From JBJTIF01 sp046094825 (GTDB lineage: Bacteria; Actinomycetota; UBA4738; HRBIN12): a stretch of DNA of 11,445 bases. Positions within the stretch are counted from its first letter, which is position 1; each line of letters opens with the position of its first letter. The stretch covers positions 1-11,445 of the forward strand of contig JBJTIF010000152.1 in assembly GCA_046094825.1 (NCBI GenBank). Direction: 5' to 3'. A program made the position numbers and the translations under genes. This document shows, piece by piece, positions 1 through 7,586 of the stretch. Below the pieces are notes generated by a model that saw nothing but the letters and a program-made list of their open reading frames with translations, was not told the DNA's origin and ran no database searches.

Positions 1-635
1 GTCTTCGCGAGGGCGGCCTCGCGGCGCCAGCGGTCGATCTCCGCGTGGTTGCCGGACAGGAGCACCTCCGGCACCGCCATCCCCCGGAACTCCGCGGGGC
101 GCGTGTAGTGCGGGTGGTCGAGGATGCCGTCCTCGAACGAGTCGCGCTCGTGGGACTCCTCGCGGCCGATGACGCCGGGCAGGAGCCGCGTCACGGCCTC
201 GATGAGGACGAGGGCGGGCACCTCGCCGCCCGAGAGCACGTAGTCGCCGATCGAGACCTCCTCGGCGGCGAGGCCTTCGACGACGCGCTCGTCGATGCCC
301 TCGTAGCGACCGCAGATGAGGACGAGCGAGGGTTCGGCGGCGAGCTCGCGGACGAGCGCCTGGTCGAGCCGGCGCCCCGCCGGCGACAGGAGGATCGTGC
401 GGCCACGGTCGGGGATCGCCTCGACGGTCGCGAAGATCGGTTCGGGCTTCATGACCATGCCGGGGCCGCCGCCGAAGGGTTCGTCGTCGACCTTGTGGTG
501 GCGGTCCTCCGTGTGCGCGCGCGGATCGTGGAACCGCACGTCGACGAGCCCACCCTCGATCGCGCGGCCGAGGAGGCTCTCGGCGAGCGCGCCGGAGAGG
601 ATGCCCGGGAAGATCGTGACGACGTCGATGCGCAC
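1..635 (-). CDS. trmD: tRNA (guanine37-N1)-methyltransferase TrmD, C-terminus cut by the window edge
   Basis: TrmD transfers a methyl group from S-adenosylmethionine to N1 of G37 in tRNAs, next to the anticodon, which prevents +1 frameshifting. I translated 211 residues before the window ends; the family is usually about 230-250, so the last few dozen residues lie outside. The start is GTG at 635 and gives the typical opening MRIDVVTIFPGI. Seen motifs are the glycine-rich GGGPGMVM (55-62), CGRYEGID (108-115) and IGDYVLSGGE (129-138) of the SPOUT trefoil-knot cofactor site. These are followed by the DSFEDGILDHPHYTRP stretch (165-180), which carries the conserved catalytic aspartate region, and by LSGNHAEIDRWRR. 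It is the last gene seen in the rpsP-khpA-rimM-trmD block and starts 9 nt after the rimM stop. The ribosome-binding site is weak, so it is probably translated by coupling to rimM. No broken motif was seen. Confidence 0.97.
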   Translation of the reverse strand, partial: MRIDVVTIFPGILSGALAESLLGRAIEGGLVDVRFHDPRAHTEDRHHKVDDEPFGGGPGMVMKPEPIFATVEAIPDRGRTILLSPAGRRLDQALVRELAAEPSLVLICGRYEGIDERVVEGLAAEEVSIGDYVLSGGEVPALVLIEAVTRLLPGVIGREESHERDSFEDGILDHPHYTRPAEFRGMAVPEVLLSGNHAEIDRWRREAALAK

Positions 636-644
636 GGTCGGAGG

Positions 645-1160
645 CTACTCCGCGCCCGGCGCCGTGAAGCCCGGGACATCGCGCAGGACGATGCGGCGTG
701 CCGCGACGTCGACGTCCACGAGCAGGTCGGCGAGCACCGGGACGAGGGTCTCCTCGCCGTCGCGGACGACGCTCCACACATCGTTCGCGGGCGTGTGGAT
801 CACGTCCTCGACGACCCCGAGGGCGCGCCCCGCGTCCGTCGCGACCTCGCAGCCGACGATCTCGTGGTCCCACCACGTGCCCTCGGGGGCGGGCGGACTC
901 GACGACGCGGGGACGGAGAGCAGGCGCCCCGAGAGGTCCCTTCCGGCCTCGCGGGTGGGGACCTCGGCGAAGGTCACGAGGAGCATCGCGCCGTGGCGCT
1001 TCGACGACGTGACGGTGAGCGATCGGCCGTCATCGAGGAACACGACGGCGCCCGGATCGAAGCGCGAGGCCACCTCGGACAGGACCGTGACGGCGAGTTC
1101 GCCGCGGACCCCGTGGGGGCGGCTGATGCGGCCGACCGCGACGGTCGGCTCGGGGGTCAT
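645..1160 (-). CDS. rimM: 16S rRNA processing / ribosome maturation factor RimM
   Basis: RimM binds ribosomal protein S19 and assists folding of the 30S head during small-subunit assembly. The 171-residue product has the normal family length. The N-terminal RimM domain opens with VGRISRPHGVRGEL (about 9-22). The C-terminal PRC-barrel domain begins around the WWDHEIVGCEV segment (96-106), the usual YYDHEIVG position, and continues through GVVEDVIHTPANDVWSV (115-131). A short Ser/Pro-rich linker (about 85-93) joins the two domains. The ATG at 1160 overlaps the khpA TGA in an ATGA (4-nt overlap), a typical translational-coupling junction. The stop is TAG at 645-647, and trmD follows after 9 nt. 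RimM and TrmD are co-encoded in most bacteria, so the context agrees with the motifs. Confidence 0.96.
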   Translation of the reverse strand: MTPEPTVAVGRISRPHGVRGELAVTVLSEVASRFDPGAVVFLDDGRSLTVTSSKRHGAMLLVTFAEVPTREAGRDLSGRLLSVPASSSPPAPEGTWWDHEIVGCEVATDAGRALGVVEDVIHTPANDVWSVVRDGEETLVPVLADLLVDVDVAARRIVLRDVPGFTAPGAE

Positions 1161-1399
1161 CCCTCGTCGGGGTCGAGGATCTCGACGGCGACGCGACGGT
1201 CCTCGCGGATCGCGACCGTCTTCACGACCGAGCGGATCGCGCGGGCGATGCGACCGCCGCGACCGATGATGCGGCCCATGTCGGCCTCGGCGACGGAGAG
1301 CTGCAGGAGCGTGCCGCGGTCGTCCTCGATCTCCGTCACCTCGACGGCGTCGGGCTCGTCCGCGAGCTCCTTCGCGATGAACTCGAGGAGTTCCTTCAC
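1157..1399 (-). CDS. khpA: KH-domain RNA-binding protein KhpA (YlqC/DUF2 family)
   Basis: This is an 80-residue single type II KH domain protein. The nucleic-acid-binding GxxG loop is seen as GRGG (46-49) inside IIGRGGRIARAIRSVV, preceded by a beta strand and followed by the expected helix. In Firmicutes, KhpA dimerises or pairs with KhpB/Jag and binds many RNAs, affecting cell elongation and division; that role here is inferred from the family. The start is GTG at 1399. It overlaps the rpsP TGA by 4 nt (GTGA), and the khpA TGA in turn overlaps the rimM ATG. The length and the position between rpsP and rimM are exactly those of the family. The N-terminus MKELLEFIAKELADEPDAV is typical and supports the start. 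Confidence 0.95.
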   Translation of the reverse strand: MKELLEFIAKELADEPDAVEVTEIEDDRGTLLQLSVAEADMGRIIGRGGRIARAIRSVVKTVAIREDRRVAVEILDPDEG

Positions 1400-1965
1400 G
1401 CCTCGGTCGCGTCCTCGGCCGGCGTCTCCGCGACCGGCGCCTCGACCTCGGTCTCCGCCGCGGGCGTCTCGACGACGGGCGTCTCGACGACGGGCGTCTC
1501 GACGACGGCCTCGACGGTCGCCTCGGCCTCGGCGGTCGTGGCGGCGGCTGCCTCGGCCTCTGCCGCGGCGGCGGCCTTCGCGGCAGCGGCGGCTTCGGAC
1601 GCGGCCTTCGCGGCGGCGGCCTCGGCCTGCGCAGCGGCCTTCGCACCGACGCGCGGCGGGCGCTTCTTCGCGCGCTCACCACCGCGCGGCTTGCCGGCAC
1701 CCGGGCGTTCGGCGACGAACTTCGGCCAGATGCCGACCTTGTCCATGAGGTTCTTCACGGATTCGCTCGGCTGCGCGCCGGTGCGCAGCCAGTGGAGCGC
1801 GCGCTCCTCGTCGATCTCGATGCGCGAGGGCTCATCGAGCGGGTGGTACTTCCCGATGTTCTCGATGAAGCGGCCGTCGCGCGGGCTGCGCTGGTCGGCG
1901 ACCACCACGCGGTAGAAGGGGCGCTTCTTCGCCCCGAGCCGCCGCAACCTGATCCTCGTCGTCAT
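1396..1965 (-). CDS. rpsP: 30S ribosomal protein S16 with a long Ala/Glu-rich C-terminal extension
   Basis: S16 is a small-subunit protein needed for early 30S assembly. The core is clear in residues 1 to about 85: TTRIRLRRLGAKKRPFYRVV at the N-terminus, then RSPRDGRFIENIGKYHPL and the RALHWLRTGAQPSESV segment. The core alone is near the usual bacterial length of 80-90. The protein runs to 189 residues. The extra part has a basic linker (about 88-109, rich in Lys, Arg, Pro and Gly), an alanine-rich segment with periodic Lys/Glu (about 110-150) and an acidic Val/Glu/Thr/Pro tail with three VVETP repeats. S16 tails of this composition occur in high-GC actinobacteria and are probably disordered. 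The ATG at 1965 has a good GAGGAG ribosome-binding site at 1971-1976 with 5-nt spacing, 13 nt after the ffh stop. The stop overlaps khpA. Confidence 0.97.
   Translation of the reverse strand: MTTRIRLRRLGAKKRPFYRVVVADQRSPRDGRFIENIGKYHPLDEPSRIEIDEERALHWLRTGAQPSESVKNLMDKVGIWPKFVAERPGAGKPRGGERAKKRPPRVGAKAAAQAEAAAAKAASEAAAAAKAAAAAEAEAAAATTAEAEATVEAVVETPVVETPVVETPAAETEVEAPVAETPAEDATEA
1462..1506 (-). repeat. Three perfect tandem copies of a 15-bp coding repeat in rpsP
   Basis: On the plus strand the unit gggcgtctcgacgac occurs three times head to tail, at 1462-1476, 1477-1491 and 1492-1506. The unit is a multiple of three, so each copy adds the five residues VVETP in the same frame to the tail of S16. 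Flanking sequence keeps degenerate copies (ETPAA, AETPA), suggesting growth by slippage. Confidence 0.9.
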
Positions 1966-1970
1966 CCGCT

Positions 1971-1976
1971 CTCCTC
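1971..1976 (-). promoter_or_regulatory. Ribosome-binding site of rpsP
   Basis: GAGGAG on the minus strand lies 5 nt before the rpsP ATG, within the 13-nt gap after ffh. It is one of the clearer ribosome-binding sites in the window and fixes the rpsP start at 1965. Confidence 0.75.
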
Positions 1977-1978
1977 GG

Positions 1979-3331
1979 TCACCCCGGGAACCCGGGGAAG
2001 CCCTTCGGGGGCCGCGTCATCCCGGGGATCCGGGGCATCCGCTTGCCGCCCATCATCGTCTTCATCATCCGGCGGGTCTGCTCGAACTCCTTGAGCAGCG
2101 AGTTCACGTCGGAGGTCGTGGTGCCGGACCCCCGGGCGATCCTCGCCCGCCGCGAGCCCCCGATGATAGCGGGATTCCGCCGCTCCTCCGGGGTCATGGA
2201 GCAGATGATGGCCTCGGTCCGGACCATCTGCCGGTCATCCACGGGGAGGTCCTTCAGGCTCGGACCCCCGGGCACGGAGGGGAGCATCGCGAGGAGGTCC
2301 TGGAGGGAGCCGAGCTTCTTCATCTCCCGGATCTGGCCGAGGAAGTCGTCGAGCGTGAACGTGGCGGTCGCGAGCTTCCCGGCCGCCTCCTTCGCCTTCT
2401 CCGCGTCGAACTCCTCCTGCGCCCGGTCGATGAGGGACAGGACGTCACCCATCCCGAGGATGCGCGAGGCCATGCGATCGGGGTGGAAGGGCTCGAGGTC
2501 CTGGGGGCGCTCCCCCGTCCCGACGAAGAAGACCGGTCGACCGGTCGCCGCCGCGATCGACACGGCCGCGCCGCCGCGCGCGTCGCCGTCGAGCTTCGTG
2601 AGGATGAACCCGGTCGTGTCGATCGCATCGAGGAACGCCCGCGCCTGGACGACGGCGTCCTGGCCCGTCATCGCGTCGCAGGCCATGAGGACGAGGTGCG
2701 GCCGAACCGCGTCGCGGACGCGGACCGCCTCGGCCATCATCTCCGCGTCGACGTGGAGCCGACCGGCGGTGTCGACGATGACGACGTCGGCGGCGATCCG
2801 CGAGGCCTCGGCCATGCCGCGCGTCGCGACCGTCACCGCGTCGTCCCCATCGGAGGCGACCGCGACCTCGATCTCGGCGCCGAGGGCGCGGAGCTGCTCG
2901 ACGGCCGCGGGGCGCCAGAGGTCGGCGGCGACGAGGAGGACCTTGCGTCCCTCGCCCTTCAGCAGCCGCGCGAGCTTCGCGGCGGCGGTCGTCTTGCCCG
3001 ATCCCTGCACGCCGGCGAGCAGGATCACCGCCGGTCGCGCCGTCGGCAGCGCGAACGGCGTCCGCTCGCCGCCCATCGTCGTCTGGAGCTCCTCGCGGAG
3101 GACCTTCACGATCTGCTGCGCCGGCGTGAGGCTCTTCATGACCTCCTCGGAGAGCGCCCGCACGCGGACCCGTCCGAGGAGCTCGTCGGCCACCTCGATC
3201 GCGACGTCGGCCTCGAGGAGCGCCGTCCGCAGATCGTCGAGCGCGGCCTCGACCTGCTTCGGATGGAGCTTCCCGCGACCGCGGAGCTTCTTGAAGATGC
3301 CGTCGATGCGACCGGTGAGCGCGTCGAACAT
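1979..3331 (-). CDS. ffh: Signal recognition particle protein Ffh (SRP54)
   Basis: Ffh binds 4.5S/scRNA and hydrophobic signal sequences on ribosomes and, with FtsY, delivers nascent membrane proteins to the translocon. The product is 450 residues, normal for the family. The N domain is 1 to about 90. The G domain shows GVQGSGKTT (P-loop, from 107), DLWRPAA (137-143), DTAGR (187-191), TKLD (245-248) and GTGE (271-274). The M domain begins after about 295 and has the methionine-rich finger region and the RNA-binding signature SMTPEERRNP with RIARGSGT (378-404). Small departures are Trp139 where Tyr, Gln or Phe is common (DxYRPAA), and Cys in IICSMT where Ser is usual; neither should abolish function. 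The ATG at 3331 shares one base with the ftsY TGA (TGATG). An upstream in-frame extension exists but overlaps ftsY in another frame and is not credible. The 4.5S RNA gene is not in this window. Confidence 0.97.
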   Translation of the reverse strand: MFDALTGRIDGIFKKLRGRGKLHPKQVEAALDDLRTALLEADVAIEVADELLGRVRVRALSEEVMKSLTPAQQIVKVLREELQTTMGGERTPFALPTARPAVILLAGVQGSGKTTAAAKLARLLKGEGRKVLLVAADLWRPAAVEQLRALGAEIEVAVASDGDDAVTVATRGMAEASRIAADVVIVDTAGRLHVDAEMMAEAVRVRDAVRPHLVLMACDAMTGQDAVVQARAFLDAIDTTGFILTKLDGDARGGAAVSIAAATGRPVFFVGTGERPQDLEPFHPDRMASRILGMGDVLSLIDRAQEEFDAEKAKEAAGKLATATFTLDDFLGQIREMKKLGSLQDLLAMLPSVPGGPSLKDLPVDDRQMVRTEAIICSMTPEERRNPAIIGGSRRARIARGSGTTTSDVNSLLKEFEQTRRMMKTMMGGKRMPRIPGMTRPPKGFPGFPG

Positions 3332-4179
3332 CAGGCGCCCACCAGTCGCTTCGCGAAGGCGCGGGCGTCGAACGGTTCGAGGTCGTCGGCGGCCTCCCCG
3401 GTGCCGACGTAGCGGACCGGGACGCCGAGCTCCTCGCGGACCGCGAGGACGATGCCGCCGCCGGCGGTGCCGTCGAGCTTCGTGAGGACGATCCCGGTCA
3501 GGGCGACCGCCTCGGTGAACGCGCGCGCCTGCTGGATGCCGTTCTGTCCGGCGGTGGCGTCGAGGACGAGGAGCGTCTCGTCGGGTGGCCGACCTGCCGC
3601 CTTCTCGAGGACGCGTCGCACCTTCGCGAGCTCCTCCATGAGCGGCTCCTTCGTGTGGAGACGTCCGGCGGTGTCGACGAGCAGGAGGTCGACATCGCGT
3701 GCGATCGCGGCCTTCACCGCGTCGAACGCGACCGCGCCCGGGTCTGCGCCGCGTGCCTGCGAGACGAAGTCCGCGCCCGCGCGCTCCGCCCACGCGCGCG
3801 ACTGCTCGCCGGCGGCCGCGCGGTACGTGTCGGTGTTCGCGACGGCGACGCGCCGGCCGGAGGCGGTCGCGCGGGCCGCGAGCTTGCCGATCGTCGTCGT
3901 CTTCCCCGCGCCGTTCACCCCGACGACGAGGACGATCTCGGGGCGCCCGCCCGCGACGGACGGCACGTCGCCGTCGAGGACCCGGACGAGCTCGTCCTCG
4001 AGGACGCGCGCAGGATCGCCGCGATCGGGATCGCCGCTCCCCCGTCGCTCGCGGAGGTCGCCGACGATGCGGCGCGCCACGGCGGGACCGACGTCGGCGC
4101 GCAGGAGGGTCTCCTCGACGTCGTCCCACGCGGGCTCGGGGGCGGCGAGGAGGGTCTTCAGGCGCGCGAGGAGCGACAC
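3331..4179 (-). CDS. ftsY: Signal recognition particle receptor FtsY (short NG form)
   Basis: FtsY is the membrane-associated SRP receptor GTPase that forms a symmetric complex with Ffh. At 282 residues it is essentially only the NG core: there is no acidic A domain such as the one in E. coli. The N-terminus MSLLARLKTLLAAPEPAWDDV looks like a short amphipathic membrane-targeting helix leading into the N domain. The G domain shows GVNGAGKTTT (87-96), DTYRAAA (117-123), DTAGR (169-173), DATAGQNG (207-214), TKLDGTAGGG (233-242) and GTGE (259-262). The DTYRAAA form and the DATAGQN motif separate FtsY from Ffh. The start is GTG at 4179, 9 nt after the smc TAG. No good Shine-Dalgarno sequence is visible there, so translation may depend on reinitiation after smc. 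It is joined to ffh by TGATG. Confidence 0.96.
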   Translation of the reverse strand: MSLLARLKTLLAAPEPAWDDVEETLLRADVGPAVARRIVGDLRERRGSGDPDRGDPARVLEDELVRVLDGDVPSVAGGRPEIVLVVGVNGAGKTTTIGKLAARATASGRRVAVANTDTYRAAAGEQSRAWAERAGADFVSQARGADPGAVAFDAVKAAIARDVDLLLVDTAGRLHTKEPLMEELAKVRRVLEKAAGRPPDETLLVLDATAGQNGIQQARAFTEAVALTGIVLTKLDGTAGGGIVLAVREELGVPVRYVGTGEAADDLEPFDARAFAKRLVGA

Positions 4180-4188
4180 GCCGACAGG

Positions 4189-7100
4189 CTAGGCGACGGG
4201 GTCGGCCTCCGGCACGAGGGCCGCGGGCGAGTCGGGTGCCTTCGCCTTCGGATCGGCCATCGTCTGGCACACCACCTTCGTCGTGCCGTCCTTGCTCATC
4301 GAGACGCCGTAGAGCATCTTCGCGATCTCCATCGTCCGCTTCTGGTGGGTGACGATGAGCACCTGCGCATCCTCGGCGAACCCGGAGACGAGCTTCAGGA
4401 ACCGGTGGAGGTTCACGTCGTCGAGCGCAGGCTCGACCTCGTCCATGAGGTAGAAGGGCGAGGGCCGCGACCGGAAGATCGCGAACAGGAACGCCATCGC
4501 GGTGAGGGCCTGCTCGCCGCCGGACAGGAGCGACAGGCGCTTCATCTTCTTGCCCCCCGGCCGCGCCTCGATCTCGATACCGGTGTGGAGCAGGTCGGTC
4601 GGCTCCGTCGCGATGAGTCGACCCTCCCCGCCGGGGAAGAGGTCGGCGAAGAGGCGCTCGAACTCCGCGGCGACGTCGCGGTACGCGGAGGCGAACGTCT
4701 CGACGATCTCGTCCTCGATGCGGCGGATCACCTCGAGGAGGTCGCGGCGCGCCTTGCGGACGTCGTCGAGCTCGCGCGCGAGGAAGTCGTGGCGCTCCTG
4801 GAGCGCCTCGAACTCGCCGCCCGCGAGGAGGTTCACGCGGCCGAGGAGCCCGAGTCGGCGCTGGACGAGCTCGGCCTTGCGCTCGAGCGACGCGACGGTG
4901 TCGTCGGCGCCGAGCTTCGCGAGGATCTCCTCGGGGTCGGCCTGGTGCCCCTCGCGGAGCAGGCGCTCGGCGTCGCGGATCCGCCGCTCGAGGTCGGCAC
5001 GCGCGCGGTCCTCGTCCTCGTAGGTCTCGCGGAGACGCTCGAGCTCGATCGACGCCTCGCGCCAGCGGCGGTTCACGTCGGCCTCGGCCTCCATCGCCTC
5101 GCGCTGGGCCCCCGCCGAGGTGGCGCGCGCGGCGGTGGCCTCGCGCACCGCGGTCGTCGCATCCTCGAGGGCCGTCTCCGCCGCCGCGCGCGCCACCTCC
5201 GCGCGCTCGACGCCGGCGCGCAGCGACTCGGCGTCCTCGCCCGCGAGCTGCGCGCGTTCGGCCTGGAGCGCGGCGAGCCGCGCGTCGAGGCCGGAGGCAT
5301 CGCGGCGGAGCGTCTCGACGGCGACCCGCGCGGCCATCGGGGCTTCGGGCTCGGGCGGCAGCGTCGGGAGCTCGACCGTCTGCGGACGGATCGCCTCGAG
5401 GCGGTCGCGCCAGGACGCCGCGGCCTCGTCCATCCCCGCGAGGCGCTCGGCGACTCGCGACTCCTCCTCACGCGCGGCGGCGATGCGGTGGTCGAGGAAG
5501 CCCATGCGGTCGGCCGCGCTCGTGATCGCCGCGTCGGCGGCATCGACCTCCGCGGACACCCGCTCGAGGTCGGCGACGCAGGCCGCGAGGCGCTGCTCGA
5601 GCGGCGCGCTCGCGCCGCGCGCACCCGCGATGTCGTGCTCGGCCGCCGCGAGGTCGGCGCGGAGCGCCGCGACGCGGGCGGCGCGGTCAGCGACGGTGCG
5701 GATCGTGACCGGGCCGAGGAGCACGCCCTCGCGGGTCACGAACGATGCGCCGTCGTGGCGCGCCGCGCGGACCGCGGCATCCTCGACGGAGTCGGCGAGG
5801 TAGACGTCGCCGAGGAGCGCGCCGACGACGCCGCGCGCGGGGCCGTCGGCGTCGACGACGGACAGGAGCGGGCGCTCGCCGTCGCGGACGGAGGTCGCCG
5901 CCGCCGCGCCGGCGATCGCGATCGTGACGCCCGGCGCGCCCGGCGCGTCGCGGAGCGCCGCGGTCGGGTCGTCGTAGAGCACCGCGTCGGCGTAGGGCCC
6001 GAGCGCCGCGTCGAGGGCGGCGTCCCAGCCGTCGCGCGCGCGGACGAGGTCGGCGAGGAGCCCGAGCGCGCGGCCCGCGTGCGCCGCGACGAACCGCGTC
6101 CCCGCGGTGTCCTCGAGATCGGAGAGGCGCGCGGTCGCGAGGTCGCGGACCTGCTCGGCCGCGCGGAGGCGATCGGCGAACACCGCGATCCGCCCATCGA
6201 GGTCGAGGCGCTCGGCGGCGAGCGCATCGCGGCGGGCCGCGAGCGGCGCGGACGAGCCGTCGAGCCGCTCCGCCTCGGCACGCGTCGCGTCGCGGTCGCG
6301 CTCGGCGCCCGCACGACGTTCGCGCGCGGCGTCGAGTTCGGCGACGACGCGCTCGCGGTCGCGCTCGGAGGCGGCGAGCGAGCGGTCGAGCATCTCGAGC
6401 TCCGCGCGACGCGCCGCGGATTCCTCGAGCAGACGGCGGCGCTCCTCCTCGACCTCCGCGCGGGCGCGCGAGGCGTGCGCGAAGGTGCGCTCCGCCTCCT
6501 CGAGCGTCGATTCGGCCTCGGCGAGCTCGGCGTGCGCGGTGGCGAGACGCTCGCGCGCCGAACGGAGCTCGCCGTCGAGCGCCTCGAGCCGGACGCCGCG
6601 CGACGCCTCCGCGGCGAGCCGCTGCCGGGCCTCGGCCTCGTCGGACGCGGCGCGCCGGAGCGCCGCCTCGGCCTGCGACCGCGACTCCTGCGCGGCGGTG
6701 AGTCCCGCCTCGGCCTCCTGGAGCACCCACACGGCGCGCGCGCGATCGTCGGCGACGCTGCCGACGCGCTCGCTCAGCTCGTCGAGGAGCTGCCGTGCCC
6801 GCACGCGCTCCGCCTGCCCCGCGTCCCATCCGCCCTCGCGCGACGCGTGCTCGGCGCGGAGCGCGCGCAGGCGCGCGCCGGCGAGGAGCGCGGCGACACC
6901 CTCGGCCTCGGCGGTGAGTTCCTCGTGGCGACGGGCCATGTCGGCCTGCTGCTTCAGCGGCTTCAGCTGGCGCTTCAGTTCTCCGAGGACGTCCTGGAGG
7001 CGGAGGAGATCCTGGTCGAGGCCCGCGAGCTTGCGCTCCGACCGTTCCTTGCGGCGACGGTGCTTCGCGATGCCCGCGGCCTCCTCGATGTAGGTGCGAC

Positions 7101-7569
7101 GGTCCTCGGGGCGCGCGGAGAGGATCTCCGCGAGCTGCCCCTGGCCGACGACGGTGTGGAGCGCGCGCCCGATGCCGGATTCGGAGAGGAGTTCCTGGAC
7201 GTCGAGGAGCCGGACGAGCTGGCCACCGATCCGGTACTCGCTCTCCCCCGAGCGGAACACCGTGCGGCTGATCTCGATCTCCGTGAGGGGCACGTTGATC
7301 GCGCCGGAGGAGTTGTCGATGACGAGCTTCACCTCGGCGAGTCCGAGGGCGGCGCGCTGAGGGCTCCCGCCGAAGATCACGTCGGACATCTGGCCGCCGC
7401 GGAGGGCCTTCGCGCCCTGCTCACCGAGCACCCAGCTGATCGCGTCGACGAGGTTCGACTTCCCCGACCCGTTCGGCCCGACGATGACGCTCACGCCGGG
7501 CACGAACTCGAGGACGGTCCGGTCCGCGAACGACTTGAAGCCGCGGATCTGGAGGGACCGCAGGAACAT
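4189..7569 (-). CDS. smc: Chromosome segregation protein SMC
   Basis: SMC is the core ATPase of the bacterial condensin complex; it partners with ScpA and ScpB (not encoded here) and compacts and segregates origin regions. The 1126-residue protein is near the usual length of about 1150-1200. The N-terminal head has FKSFADRT (11-18), Walker A GPNGSGKSN (31-39), the VVGQGQ Q-loop (140-145) and IEEAAGI (161-167). Two long Ala/Glu/Arg-rich coiled-coil arms (about 170-490 and 630-960) flank a hinge near 490-625. The C-terminal head has the ABC signature LSGGEQ (1015-1020), Walker B LMDE (1041-1044) and D-loop ALDD (1048-1051). The post-Walker B stretch is EVEPALDD rather than the common EVDAALDD. 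A short Pro/Ala tail ends the protein. The ATG at 7569 gives the canonical MFLRSLQIRGFKSF. No Shine-Dalgarno sequence precedes it; a candidate extended -10 element lies just upstream. Confidence 0.98.
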   Translation of the reverse strand: MFLRSLQIRGFKSFADRTVLEFVPGVSVIVGPNGSGKSNLVDAISWVLGEQGAKALRGGQMSDVIFGGSPQRAALGLAEVKLVIDNSSGAINVPLTEIEISRTVFRSGESEYRIGGQLVRLLDVQELLSESGIGRALHTVVGQGQLAEILSARPEDRRTYIEEAAGIAKHRRRKERSERKLAGLDQDLLRLQDVLGELKRQLKPLKQQADMARRHEELTAEAEGVAALLAGARLRALRAEHASREGGWDAGQAERVRARQLLDELSERVGSVADDRARAVWVLQEAEAGLTAAQESRSQAEAALRRAASDEAEARQRLAAEASRGVRLEALDGELRSARERLATAHAELAEAESTLEEAERTFAHASRARAEVEEERRRLLEESAARRAELEMLDRSLAASERDRERVVAELDAARERRAGAERDRDATRAEAERLDGSSAPLAARRDALAAERLDLDGRIAVFADRLRAAEQVRDLATARLSDLEDTAGTRFVAAHAGRALGLLADLVRARDGWDAALDAALGPYADAVLYDDPTAALRDAPGAPGVTIAIAGAAAATSVRDGERPLLSVVDADGPARGVVGALLGDVYLADSVEDAAVRAARHDGASFVTREGVLLGPVTIRTVADRAARVAALRADLAAAEHDIAGARGASAPLEQRLAACVADLERVSAEVDAADAAITSAADRMGFLDHRIAAAREEESRVAERLAGMDEAAASWRDRLEAIRPQTVELPTLPPEPEAPMAARVAVETLRRDASGLDARLAALQAERAQLAGEDAESLRAGVERAEVARAAAETALEDATTAVREATAARATSAGAQREAMEAEADVNRRWREASIELERLRETYEDEDRARADLERRIRDAERLLREGHQADPEEILAKLGADDTVASLERKAELVQRRLGLLGRVNLLAGGEFEALQERHDFLARELDDVRKARRDLLEVIRRIEDEIVETFASAYRDVAAEFERLFADLFPGGEGRLIATEPTDLLHTGIEIEARPGGKKMKRLSLLSGGEQALTAMAFLFAIFRSRPSPFYLMDEVEPALDDVNLHRFLKLVSGFAEDAQVLIVTHQKRTMEIAKMLYGVSMSKDGTTKVVCQTMADPKAKAPDSPAALVPEADPVA

Positions 7570-7577
7570 GGAGACGG

Positions 7578-7586
7578 ATGCTAACA
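7578..7586 (-). promoter_or_regulatory. Candidate extended -10 promoter for smc, possibly giving a leaderless mRNA
   Basis: On the minus strand TGTTAGCAT ends 8 nt before the smc ATG. It fits an extended -10 (TGn followed by TANNNT, the form common in GC-rich bacteria). No convincing -35 is seen at the expected distance. A transcript starting 6-9 nt after the element would begin at or within a few bases of the ATG, which agrees with the absence of a Shine-Dalgarno sequence. The motif is short, so this is a prediction. Confidence 0.45.

Noticed and set aside
1462..1506. CRISPR-like or mobile-element repeat
   Set aside because: The repeat is a direct 15-bp tandem without spacers, in frame inside rpsP; it is a coding micro-repeat.
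45..1748. A 567-codon plus-strand reading frame antisense to trmD, rimM, khpA and rpsP
   Set aside because: It runs across four conserved minus-strand genes, ends in Arg/Pro/Ser low complexity and has no family motif. It is a GC-bias shadow.
2043..3485. A 480-codon plus-strand reading frame antisense to ffh and the end of ftsY
   Set aside because: It is Ser/Arg/Thr-rich with no domain and is opposite a well-conserved ffh.
1979..4270. A 763-residue extended Ffh reaching back through ftsY
   Set aside because: The upstream part is an Arg/Pro-rich wrong-frame reading of ftsY. The ATG at 3331 gives the canonical Ffh N-terminus.
3655..7584. A 1309-codon open reading frame on the plus strand across ftsY and smc
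   Set aside because: It is the exact codon-register antisense of two clearly recognisable genes. Its openness follows from GC-ending codons, and its translation is low-complexity Arg/Ala/Glu/Leu sequence with no recognisable domain.
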